64,000 nucleotides of DNA from Pseudomonas lalkuanensis (GTDB lineage Bacteria > Pseudomonadota > Gammaproteobacteria > Pseudomonadales > Pseudomonadaceae): NCBI RefSeq assembly GCF_008807375.1, contig NZ_CP043311.1, positions 5,188,001 to 5,252,000 on the forward strand, given 5' to 3'. The position numbers were made by a program, and so were the translations under genes. The notes beneath the pieces were generated by a model, which was not told the origin of the DNA, did no database searches, and saw only the letters and a list, made by a program, of their open reading frames with translations. Positions within the stretch are counted from its first letter, which is position 1. Every line of letters begins with the position of its first letter. Shown here one piece after another: positions 55,758 through 64,000 of this stretch.

Positions 55758-55797
55758 ACGAAGCCCCTGAAGACCGAAGAATCTCCAGGGGCTTCGT
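55758..55797 (-). terminator. Terminator hairpin of the SDR gene
   Basis: A perfect 12-bp inverted repeat ACGAAGCCCCTG / CAGGGGCTTCGT with a 16-base loop, 22 bases beyond the SDR stop. The plus side is followed by CTTTCTT and the minus side by TCATTTCC. Confidence 0.7.
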
Positions 55798-55819
55798 CTT
55801 TCTTGCGGAATGGCGCGTA

Positions 55820-56650
55820 TCAGGCCTCGATGTCAGTGGACAGGGACAGCGCTTTCCAGGCCGCCACTTCGCCTTCCACCAGACAGTGCTTGTCGGCGAT
55901 TCGCTGCACCGCGTCACTGCCCAGGGCGAGGCGCTGCGGCGGGTTGGTGGCGTTCACCAGCGTCAGGATGGCACCGGCGAACTTGCTCGGATCACCCGGC
56001 TGGGCATGGTTGGCGCCCTCGGCGAAGCGGCGCATGGCGCCCACGGTTTCGTCGTAGTCCGCCAGCTCCAGGGCGGTCTTCACCAGGGATTGCTCATCGA
56101 GGAAATCGGTGCGGAAGAAGCCTGGCTCCACCACCGTGACCTTCACGCCCAGCGGCGCCAGTTCCTGGTGCAGCGCTTCGCTGATGCCTTCCACGGCGAA
56201 CTTGGTGGAGCCGTACACACCCCAGCCGTAGTAGGACTGGTAGCCGCCCAGGGAGGAGATGTTGATGACATGGCCGGAACGCTGGCGACGCATGTGCGGC
56301 AGCACGGCGCGGGTGACGTTGAGCAGGCCGAAGACGTTGGTCGCATAGATGCGCTCCACTTCCTGCGCGCTGGTTTCCTCCACGGCACCGAGAATGCCGT
56401 AGCCGGCGTTGTTGAGCAGCACATCGATGCGGCCGAAGCGCTTGATGCCCTCGGCCACCGCCTCATGGGCCTCGCTTTCGCGGGTCACGTCCAGGCGCAC
56501 GGCCAGCAGGTTGGGATGGTCGCCCAGGCGGGCAACGACGTCTTCCGGCTTGCGGGCGGTAGCGATTACCGCATCACCGGCCGCCAGGGCCTGTGCTGCG
56601 ATGAGGGCGCCGAAACCACGGGAAGCTCCAGTGATGAACCAGGTACGCAT
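55820..56650 (-). CDS. Short-chain dehydrogenase/reductase (classical SDR)
   Basis: 276 aa. NAD(P)-binding TGASRGFG at the N-terminus, NNAGYGILG, catalytic ISSLGGYQSYYGWGVYGSTK (Ser...YxxxK) and VEPGFFRTDF. TARKPEDV after the second strand suggests NADP preference. The full length is typical of ketoreductase-like SDRs acting on unknown small carbonyls. It is monocistronic, with its own terminator. Confidence 0.93.
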   Translation of the reverse strand: MRTWFITGASRGFGALIAAQALAAGDAVIATARKPEDVVARLGDHPNLLAVRLDVTRESEAHEAVAEGIKRFGRIDVLLNNAGYGILGAVEETSAQEVERIYATNVFGLLNVTRAVLPHMRRQRSGHVINISSLGGYQSYYGWGVYGSTKFAVEGISEALHQELAPLGVKVTVVEPGFFRTDFLDEQSLVKTALELADYDETVGAMRRFAEGANHAQPGDPSKFAGAILTLVNATNPPQRLALGSDAVQRIADKHCLVEGEVAAWKALSLSTDIEA

Positions 56651-56834
56651 AGCAACTCTCCTGTGTGGGAGCCCGCACCGCGCGGGCTTTCTGTTCGAGT
56701 TGCGCTCACTGTATGGCTGGAAGACTCTTGTGATAATCCCAAGAAAATCGCATGAGCCTGTGACCTGAATTCAGCAATCTTTCAAGGCGGTACTCCGCCC
56801 CCTACCCGATCGGCCTCATCCTGCTGGTGCGTGG

Positions 56835-56925
56835 GGTGGATGACGCTTTTTAGCCACCACCACAGTGCGGGGCTGGACGCCAATGGTGGAAATGAAGGGC
56901 GATTTCCACCCTACGGGACCGCTGC
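56835..56925. repeat. Interspersed GGGTGGATGACGCT-type repeat, copy 1
   Basis: GGGTGGATGACGCTTTTT near 56834 and TTTCCACCCTACGGG near 56911 are the two ends of a common pseudomonad intergenic repeat. A second copy in inverse orientation lies at 58164. It occupies much of the 330-base gap 56651-56979, which otherwise holds no gene. Confidence 0.55.
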
Positions 56926-56979
56926 GCGGCCCTTGGCAAATCAATTCGCCCCGACAGAATCAGCGGCTCAGCACGAGAA

Positions 56980-57444
56980 TCAGGTACGGAAGACGCCCGG
57001 CCCGGATTTCGGGGCCCGCGCGGTATCGCCCAGTTCGGCGGCGGAACGGTTGATGGCGTCCACGGCCTGGCGAGCGTGCTCGAAGGCATCGCGCATGCCA
57101 CCCAGGCGGCCGGACATGTCGGCCACGGCGTGCTGGATTTCCCCGCTGCCGGCCAGGGCCCGCGAACGCTCCGCCGCATTGCCCATGCGCCGGGCGATCT
57201 GGCGGATGGCCAGGTCGATCACGCTGTGGGCATCGGCCAGCACGCTCTGCGTCTGGCCGGCCAGCTTGCGCACCGCGTCGGCGTACTCGCCCAGGTTGCT
57301 CAACTGCGCCAGGTACCCGCCGTCCTTGTCCTGGTCTGCAGACTGACATTGCGCAGCAGCATGAAGGGAATTCCGTTCGAGGTATGGGTACAGCCGCGGT
57401 TCTCGGCGGCTTCCCTCTTGTGTCGGGAATCCCGGAGAGAACAT
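56980..57444 (-). CDS. Hypothetical 154-aa helical protein
   Basis: A single long helical region (LSNLGEYADAVRKLAGQTQS, then IDLAIRQIARRMGNAAERSR, SGRLGGMRDAFEHARQAVDA) looks like a real coiled protein, but the start at 57444 lacks a good ribosome site and the N-terminal 35 residues are atypical. It may be a truncated gene or may begin further in. No family recognised. Confidence 0.4.
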   Translation of the reverse strand: MFSPGFPTQEGSRREPRLYPYLERNSLHAAAQCQSADQDKDGGYLAQLSNLGEYADAVRKLAGQTQSVLADAHSVIDLAIRQIARRMGNAAERSRALAGSGEIQHAVADMSGRLGGMRDAFEHARQAVDAINRSAAELGDTARAPKSGPGVFRT

Positions 57445-57554
57445 CAGGGTGGGCGGCCTGCTCCTGGCCGGGAGAAATGGGTGACGTCCATGTCGCTTGA
57501 TTTCATTCTGCCATCAGATGTTTCGACAACGCCACATCTAAAAGTCGTTCTCGT

Positions 57555-57734
57555 TCACCCCCGGTGGGAATGCCGGAAGGCTTCCGCGTCATCCAGGGTG
57601 GTGTCGAACTGCGGATCGTCGGGGTCACGCTCCAGTTCCAGGTCGATGCAATCGGGGTCGATCAGCCAGCGCGGGAAGTCGTCCTGGACTGTCGCCTCTT
57701 GACCGGACACGCCGCTTCTTCTCTCACTACTCAT
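57555..57734 (-). CDS. Small acidic hypothetical protein
   Basis: 59 aa from the ATG at 57734 with GAGGTGCAGC upstream, which marks this start rather than an earlier in-frame one. The protein is Asp/Glu-rich (FPRWLIDPDCIDLELERDPD) and soluble. It lies 61 bases after the DUF3203 gene on the same strand. Function unknown. Confidence 0.55.
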   Translation of the reverse strand: MSSERRSGVSGQEATVQDDFPRWLIDPDCIDLELERDPDDPQFDTTLDDAEAFRHSHRG

Positions 57735-57795
57735 GCTGCACCTCATGAAAAGGCCAGGGCTCATGAATATTGGAGCGGCGCCCGCGTCGCTTCGT

Positions 57796-58032
57796 TCAGC
57801 CTTTCGTCCCACAGTTGCCGGGCGGCTGTTTGCGCGCGTCCCTGGCGCCGACGCCGATCAGCATCCGCGCCTGGGCGTCGCTGATCACGGCGTCGCCATC
57901 CACGCAGTGGATCACCGGTGCGTCGAGGGCTTCGTCGGTGCCGACGACCACCTGGTGGATGGGCAACTCAACCAGGTGGCTGTTGAGCAGCAGGCTGCAC
58001 AGGCCACGGTCCAGGTCGATGCTCACGATCAT
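57796..58032 (-). CDS. DUF3203-family small protein
   Basis: 78 aa from the ATG at 58032 (GAGGCAGCCGTC upstream). MIVSIDLDRGLCSLLLNSHL, then LPIHQVVVGTDE, VIHCVDGDAVISDAQARMLI and GARDAR follow the Pseudomonas DUF3203 pattern. Function unknown; the family is nearly restricted to pseudomonads and so supports the genus assignment. Confidence 0.75.
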   Translation of the reverse strand: MIVSIDLDRGLCSLLLNSHLVELPIHQVVVGTDEALDAPVIHCVDGDAVISDAQARMLIGVGARDARKQPPGNCGTKG

Positions 58033-58163
58033 GACGGCTGCCTCGCATTGATGGATGCATATCCCGGTAGAAGCGCAGGAACGGGCAAAGTTCAGCGGCA
58101 TTGATTGCGTAGGGAGGACGGCGCCTTTCTCGTCTACCAGATGGAGTCTGGCTGGAACGCGCT

Positions 58164-58189
58164 GGTGGATGAAAAGAGCGTCATCCACC
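58164..58189. repeat. Interspersed GGGTGGATGACGCT-type repeat, copy 2 (hairpin)
   Basis: A perfect 9-bp inverted repeat GGTGGATGA-N8-TCATCCACC. Read on the minus strand it gives the same GGGTGGATGACGCT core as the copy at 56834. Confidence 0.6.
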
Positions 58190-58380
58190 CTAGGTGCTGG
58201 CCTGCCACAACTCTCACCCCCAGCCCCTCTCCCAAAGGTAGGGGGGTGACTCGCGACGGCGAGGGAAAAATCATCCTGACGCCCACACGGGCCTGAAACC
58301 GGGCAGATTGGGTGGGGCAGCGACTCCGCCCCTTCAGGAGGCCGAGCGAAATCGTTGCAAAACTCAGCGAAGCGAAGTAA

Positions 58381-58707
58381 CAGCCGAAGGCTGGCCCGAA
58401 TGGCGTGCGCAGCGAGTCATGGGGACGAGCGGCATGGATGCCGCGAGAGGCGTGTGGGGCCATGGATGGCCCCTCTCGCCGTGCCCCCGGCGCAACGATG
58501 GAGGGGGCACCCCGGCGAAGCCGAGGCCGGATGCCGGGGCAGGCGTTCTGGTTCCTTTTTGTGGGCGGCATTCCGACGTTTGCAAAAGGGACTCGCCCGG
58601 CAAGGAGAAACCAGAAACATCCGCAGAACTCGGTAAGCAGCTTGGCTCGACGCTTTCCCGCCACACACCCACAAAAGCAAAGACGCCAGCCCTTGGCGGG
58701 GCTGGCG
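58381..58707. other. Hairpin-rich structured intergenic element
   Basis: Successive perfect or near-perfect inverted repeats: CAGCC-N3-GGCTG (58381-58393); GCGGCA-N4-TGCCGC (58429-58444); CGAGAGG...CCTCTCG enclosing GGGGCCAT-N2-ATGGCCCC (58444-58478); GTGCCCCC...GGGGGCAC (58481-58510); CCCCGGC...GCCGGGG (58510-58539); a CCTTTTTG...CAAAAGGG pair (about 58553-58590); CGCCAGCCC...GGGCTGGCG (58684-58707). Loops of ATGGAT recur. Similar intergenic elements with ATGGAT hairpins and a CTTTT/AAAAG pair are familiar in gammaproteobacteria; their role is unknown. Confidence 0.65.
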
Positions 58708-58872
58708 CCTGGAACAAGAAATCGGGGCCGGTGTGAGGGCACCGAACCCCGGTGGACGATGCAGCGATGCGAGCAGGATCGCAGCCCGGCCACAAGGATC
58801 TCCACCTCCCATACAGGCGAGAGGGAGTGCTAGGGAACTCTGGCGCCGATGGGCACCTTGCCTGGTGGCGGA

Positions 58873-60269
<1,397 letters not shown>

Positions 60270-60270
<1 letters not shown>

Positions 60271-61727
60271 TACCTGCGCCCCCCGGCGACCTTGAAGTTC
60301 AGGCAGATGCGCGTGCCTTCCCGCTCGCGGCTGGTCAGGCTGACCTTGCCGCCGAAGCGCTCCATGATCCGCTTGACCATCACCAGCCCGACACCGAGGC
60401 CGCCCTGCTTGGTGGTGTAGTAGGGCTTGAAGGCCATGGTTTCCTGCTTGCGCGTCATGCCCTGGCCGGTATCGGTGATGGCCAGCAGCAGGCGCTTGCC
60501 GGAGCTGTCGGGCTTGACCTCGATGCGCAGCAGGCCGCCGTTGGGCATGGCTTCGATGGCGTTGGCGAACAGGCTGTTGAGCACCTGCGCCAGCAGCACC
60601 CGGTGGCTGACCACCGCCGGCGCCGCCTCGGCGTGGAACTCCACCCGCACGCCGGAGTGACGGATCTGCTGATCGAAACCGTGCAGTGCCTCGCTGATCA
60701 CCGCCACCGGCTCCACCACCTCGACGTCGCCGGACAGCGGCCGCGCCGAGATCAGCAGCTCGCGCACCCACTTCGACATGCGGTCCACCTGGCTGATGAT
60801 GTCGGCGATGTTCTTCTGCACCGGCGGCGCCACCAGTTCCTGGGCGAGCTCGGCGCTGGAGCGGATCGACGCCAGCGGATTGCGCAGGCTGTGGGCCACG
60901 GCGGAAGACATCTCGCCGAGGGCGACGAAGGTCTCGTTGGCGATCAGCTGGCTCTGCTGCTGGGCCAGCAGCCCCTGGGCGCGCCGCACGATCCAGAACA
61001 GGCCGAAGTAGATCAGCCCGCCACCGATGGCAGTGGCCAGCCAGATCAGCACGAAGCCGCGCTGGATGCGCTGCACCAGGTCGCGGGGTTCCTTGTAGAT
61101 TTCCACCACCGACGCCACATTGCCCTGCTCGTCCAGCAGCGGGATGTAGTTCTCGATGAACAGGGTGCGCGGGGCGCGGAGGAATTTCTGCTCGCTGCGC
61201 CCGCCGGTGACCTCGTCGTAGCTGGTGGCCACCTGCTGCGGCGAAGAGAACGCCAGCTCCAGGTCGTCGTTGCCGCTCATGTCCCTCCCCACCAGCGCCG
61301 GGTTGGTGGACCAGACGATCACCCGGTCGGCGCCGTAGATATTGGCCAGCAGGGCATCGGGCAGCATCGCGATGTGATCGAGGAATTCATTGCGCGCCCG
61401 CTGCCGCGCTTCCAGCATGCTCTGCGGGTGGTGGCCGTCCTGGCGGGCGTCCAGCAACTCGCCCATGGTCATGCTCGGCGGCAGCGCCACGTGGCGGATT
61501 TCAGCCGAAGCGATGGACTGGATGAACTGTGAGCTGAGCATCGCATCGCGCTCGATGCTCTCGGTCACTACGAAGCGCGTGGAGATGATCCCAAGGCCGA
61601 TGGCCACGCTGGCGATCACCACCAGGCTGACCAGCGAGAACCAGCGCAACAGGTTGAACTGCGGCGGCGGGGAATCGCCGGTCTTGCCGATCGCGTACCT
61701 ATCCCGGATCACCGACAGAGCGCTCAT
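60270..61727 (-). CDS. Membrane sensor histidine kinase
   Basis: 485 aa from the ATG at 61727 with AGGAAGG upstream. Membrane helix 1 (about residues 28-50, FSLVSLVVIASVAIGLGII), a periplasmic sensor region of about 180 residues, membrane helix 2 (FVLIWLATAIGGGLIYFGLF), then HisKA with AVAHSLRNPLASIR (phospho-acceptor His) and an HATPase domain (LFANAIEAMPNG, ITDTGQGMTRKQ, GGLGVGLVMVKRIM). The stop overlaps the start of the NtrC-type regulator by one base. The signal is unknown. Confidence 0.92.
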
Positions 61728-62013
61728 GGAAACCTTCCTATGCGTTGCGTGATGGGTTCGTCCCGTCGTGCCAACCGGGCGGCCTTGGACGCTTGGAGCG
61801 GTGCATAAACCAGACCTGTTTTGCCCAGGCACCTCGAAAGCCCTCTAGCATGCGGATTCCCCGGTTTTCCCCGGGTTTTTCCCCACTCCCCCACCACCCC
61901 CAGATTCACCCAGTTCTGGGGGGACTCCCCCACCTCGACGGCAGCGTCGGCGACCTTTTTCGCCACGAGTGGAAGCCCTGAACGGCGCGGCCTGGCGAGG
62001 CGATTTCGCAACA
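61728..62013. other. Divergent regulatory region of the two-component genes and secreted-protein operon
   Basis: About 290 bases, C-rich on the plus strand, between the kinase start and the sigma54 promoter. It holds one strong inverted repeat (61897-61922) and no gene. Confidence 0.6.
61897..61922. promoter_or_regulatory. Inverted repeat upstream of the sigma54 promoter, candidate activator site
   Basis: CCCCCAGA-N10-TCTGGGGG, an 8-bp perfect inverted repeat centred about 105 bases upstream of the -24 element, in the range where NtrC-type activators bind. The divergently encoded response regulator is the expected ligand. Confidence 0.55.
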
Positions 62014-62030
62014 CTGGCACGCTCGTTGCG
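62014..62030 (+). promoter_or_regulatory. Canonical sigma54 (-24/-12) promoter
   Basis: CTGGCACG-N4-TTGCG, with GG and GC dinucleotides exactly ten bases apart, matches the RpoN consensus. It lies about 72 bases before the start at 62102 and is oriented towards the secreted-protein genes, divergent from a sigma54 activator gene. Confidence 0.85.
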
Positions 62031-62101
62031 GAGGGCCGGGCAGCCAGCCTGTGGCACAGCGAATCCGCAGCAAGGCGCCCACATTGCAAGAGGGAAAGCT
62101 C

Positions 62102-63463
62102 ATGCAACGCACACTCTCCAAGGCCACCACCTCGATCCTCCTCATCGTCGCGGCGGACCAGGCGCCCGCAGCCCTGTACGCCGTGGATCCCGGCCCCTAC
62201 AACCCCGACATCGGTTCCTTCGCCGCCTGGTACCAGGACACCCACGGCCGCACCCTTGACCTCTGTCTGTCGAAGACGGTCAGTTCACGGGTAGCCGGCG
62301 CTCCAGGTGCTCCCAGCTACATGTGCTCGCTGTTGCCGGAGCCGGGTGTCTACGACGACACGCAAGCGTTGGTGTTCCCCACCAACTTCCCGCCGGAAGC
62401 CTTCTGGTTCACCGCCGACGCCGCCATCGCCGATGCAGCCAGTGGCATCGACCTGTCGTACGGGGCCGCCATCGAAGCGGCCTTTGCCGTTGAAGAACCC
62501 GCGGAAGGCGATCAGATCAGCTTCGCGCGCATCCGTATCCGGGTGGATGTCCCCGCCATCGGCACCTACACCGTCACCCACCCCTATGGCGTGGAAGTCT
62601 TCGAAGTCACTGCCGCCGAGTTCGGCGCCGACGGTGGCCGCGCCATCAACATGACCCGCGACATCGGCATTGGTGCGCCGAAGACCTATGACGGCGCCCT
62701 GGGTGGCGACATCGGCCCGTTCCTGCGCAGCGTCAATGGCCCCTACATCGAGGTGAACCCGGAAACCAGCGCAACCGAACGCTTCATCGGCGACCCGAAC
62801 ATCAACGAGCCGGTCACCGGCAGCCCGTTCAACACCAACTACGTGCGCATCCAGGGCCCCGCTGGCATCGACCTGCGCACCAACCTGTTCGCCATCTCCG
62901 GCAAGCTCTCCGACGTGCAGCGCCCGACCCCGGTCATCGTCCAGCGCTCGACCTACTCGCGCGGCACCGGTGAAGCCGGTTCCAGCGCCCAGCAGGACGT
63001 CTTCGTGATGGCGCCGCCACCACCCGGTACGGCCCGCTATGACGACGCTGCGGGAGCCGCCGTGGCCATGACCGAGGCCAACGCCACCGGCAACTGGTAC
63101 GGCCAGTCCACGGGCAATCCTTCGACCCCGGCCAGCGTCACCATCCATGCCGACAACAGCATCGCCATCCCGGAAAACACGCCGACCGCTGTGAGCGCAC
63201 CGCTGGTGGATCTGGTTCGGATCCAGCGCGCCGAGTACAGCCTGAACTCCGGCCAACTGACCGTGGTGGCCAGCAGCAGCGACGAGACCAATCCGCCCAC
63301 GCTCACCGCCACGGCCAGCAGCGGCGCGAGCATCGGCTCGCTCACCGGCGACGGCGCGACCAGGACCCTGGTCACCGGCGTCACCCCCACCCCACCGGCA
63401 ACGGTCACCGTCACCTCGGGCAGCGGCGGCAGTGATACCGAAGAAGTGGTCATTCTTCCCTAA
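62102..63463 (+). CDS. Exported protein of unknown function, first of a tandem pair
   Basis: 453 aa from the ATG at 62102 (AGAGGG upstream; the frame opens earlier, but those starts lie over the promoter). A signal-like N-terminus with a probable cut after ALYA precedes VDPGPYNPDIGSFAAWYQDT. The first 280 residues (SYMCSLLPEPGVYDD, FARIRIRVDVPAIGTYTVTH, PYG) are shared with the next gene; the C-terminal 90 residues look like an Ig-type beta-sandwich ending in repeated Thr/Val strands. No catalytic motif was recognised. Expression should depend on RpoN and the adjacent NtrC-type regulator. Confidence 0.8.
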   Translation: MQRTLSKATTSILLIVAADQAPAALYAVDPGPYNPDIGSFAAWYQDTHGRTLDLCLSKTVSSRVAGAPGAPSYMCSLLPEPGVYDDTQALVFPTNFPPEAFWFTADAAIADAASGIDLSYGAAIEAAFAVEEPAEGDQISFARIRIRVDVPAIGTYTVTHPYGVEVFEVTAAEFGADGGRAINMTRDIGIGAPKTYDGALGGDIGPFLRSVNGPYIEVNPETSATERFIGDPNINEPVTGSPFNTNYVRIQGPAGIDLRTNLFAISGKLSDVQRPTPVIVQRSTYSRGTGEAGSSAQQDVFVMAPPPPGTARYDDAAGAAVAMTEANATGNWYGQSTGNPSTPASVTIHADNSIAIPENTPTAVSAPLVDLVRIQRAEYSLNSGQLTVVASSSDETNPPTLTATASSGASIGSLTGDGATRTLVTGVTPTPPATVTVTSGSGGSDTEEVVILP

Positions 63464-63502
63464 GCGAACCCGGAGCCGAGCGCTCAAGCGCCAGGAGGCA
63501 AC

Positions 63503-64000
63503 ATGAACAAGTGGCCCTGCCTGCTTCTCACAACCCTGGGTCTCGCCATCGAAGGTACTGACATGGCGGAGGCCGCCCTCGAGGCGGTCCACCCAGGCCC
63601 TTACACCGCATCTACCGGTTACTTTCCGCAGTGGTATCAGGACGGCGACGGCCTGAGCCTGGAACTCTGCCAATCCAGGGCGCTCAGCCCCACCGGCGGC
63701 TACATGTGCACCCTGCTGCCGGAACCAGGCCAGTTCGATGACCTGCAGCCGATGGTCTTCCCCAACAACTGGCCCGGCGAGCTGTTCTGGTACATGGCCG
63801 AGGCCAGCATCCCGGCCAACGCCGCCGGCTACGGACTGGAGGTCTACACCGCCGCCGTCGAAGCCGCCTTCGCCCTGGAAGTGCCCCGTGTCGGTGACCA
63901 GCAGAGCTTCGCGCGCATCCGTATCCGCGCCAACATCCCCGTGCCGGGAACCTACGTCGTCACCCACCCTTACGGCAGGGAGACCTTCACCGTGACCCCG
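63503..64000 (+). CDS. Exported protein paralogous to the preceding one, cut by window edge
   Basis: 166 residues are visible from an ATG with AGGAGG upstream, 39 bases after the first gene. A signal peptide (MNKWPCLLLTTLGLAIEG) is followed by VHPGPYTASTGYFPQWYQDG, YMCTLLPEPGQFDDLQPMVF and FARIRIRANIPVPGTYVVTH then PYG, aligning block by block with the previous protein. Two co-transcribed divergent copies suggest a heteromeric or functionally split exported factor. Function unknown. Confidence 0.8.
   Translation, partial: MNKWPCLLLTTLGLAIEGTDMAEAALEAVHPGPYTASTGYFPQWYQDGDGLSLELCQSRALSPTGGYMCTLLPEPGQFDDLQPMVFPNNWPGELFWYMAEASIPANAAGYGLEVYTAAVEAAFALEVPRVGDQQSFARIRIRANIPVPGTYVVTHPYGRETFTVTP

Larger units (their letters stand above)
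58033..58872. other. 840-base intergenic region holding a repeat and a hairpin array
   Basis: No credible gene. It includes an interspersed repeat (58164-58189) and a structured element (58381-58707). The open frames across it have no plausible start or product. Confidence 0.6.

Noticed and set aside
62285..63967. 560-codon minus-strand open frame opposite the exported-protein genes
   Set aside because: It spans two genes and their gap in antisense, with Gly/Asp/Val-rich shadow composition typical of high-GC DNA.

Overview
The window is high-GC Pseudomonas-type DNA. Pseudomonad signs include a DUF3203 gene, an aot-like amino-acid ABC operon containing an AotO-type desuccinylase gene, and two large repeat-rich proteins of the type I-secreted kind. 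Roughly the first 34 kb is a dense defence island. The remainder looks like more ordinary chromosome: surface proteins, transport, and a two-component system.

Island, left to right. At 1-3659 (minus) an SNF2-type helicase precedes the start of a DNA methyltransferase cut by the window edge; this is compatible with a class 1 DISARM pair, but drmA/B/C would lie outside. At 4.1-6.5 kb are a NYN/LOTUS protein and two glycine-zipper membrane proteins. At 6.5-14.65 kb is a complete type I Zorya system, zorABCD. Immediately upstream of zorA is a short scar that fuses the start of an HsdR-like gene to what looks like the end of an HsdS-like gene. Next come a DUF4258 toxin-like gene with an overlapping partner, an operon of rmuC, a secreted Asp/Asn-rich repeat protein and an M15-like peptidase, and a divergent WYL regulator. 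Three near-copies of one promoter/operator element (3976, 15498, 18296) suggest that this regulator controls several modules.

At 19.3-25.4 kb lies the best candidate for an undescribed system. It is a tightly overlapping operon encoding a CrfC-like dynamin GTPase, a helical 303-aa protein, a patatin phospholipase and a YaaW/UPF0174-like membrane protein, flanked on both sides by paralogous 68-70 aa zinc ribbons. At 25.6-29.95 kb a second module has two unknown proteins, a double-AAA+ ATPase and another WYL regulator. At 30.1-33.5 kb are two DUF5131 (Gp37/Gp68) and TcmP pairs: one intact with a LexA-type box in its leader, the other with an eroded DUF5131 copy.

From 35 kb on: a LuxR-type regulator convergent with a 1792-aa RTX protein holding three almost identical 243-aa repeats; a tRNA/tmRNA 3'-end-like sequence with a terminator, possibly an island boundary; an aot-like ABC operon with an RpiR regulator and two matching inverted repeats in its leader; a 1980-aa secreted protein with seven 153-aa repeats; a LuxR-type regulator whose receiver lacks the phospho-acceptor aspartate; an SDR oxidoreductase; small pseudomonad genes; and a hairpin-rich intergenic element. 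The right end has a sensor kinase and sigma54 activator, divergent from a canonical sigma54 promoter that should drive two tandem, mutually similar exported proteins of unknown function, the second cut by the window edge.
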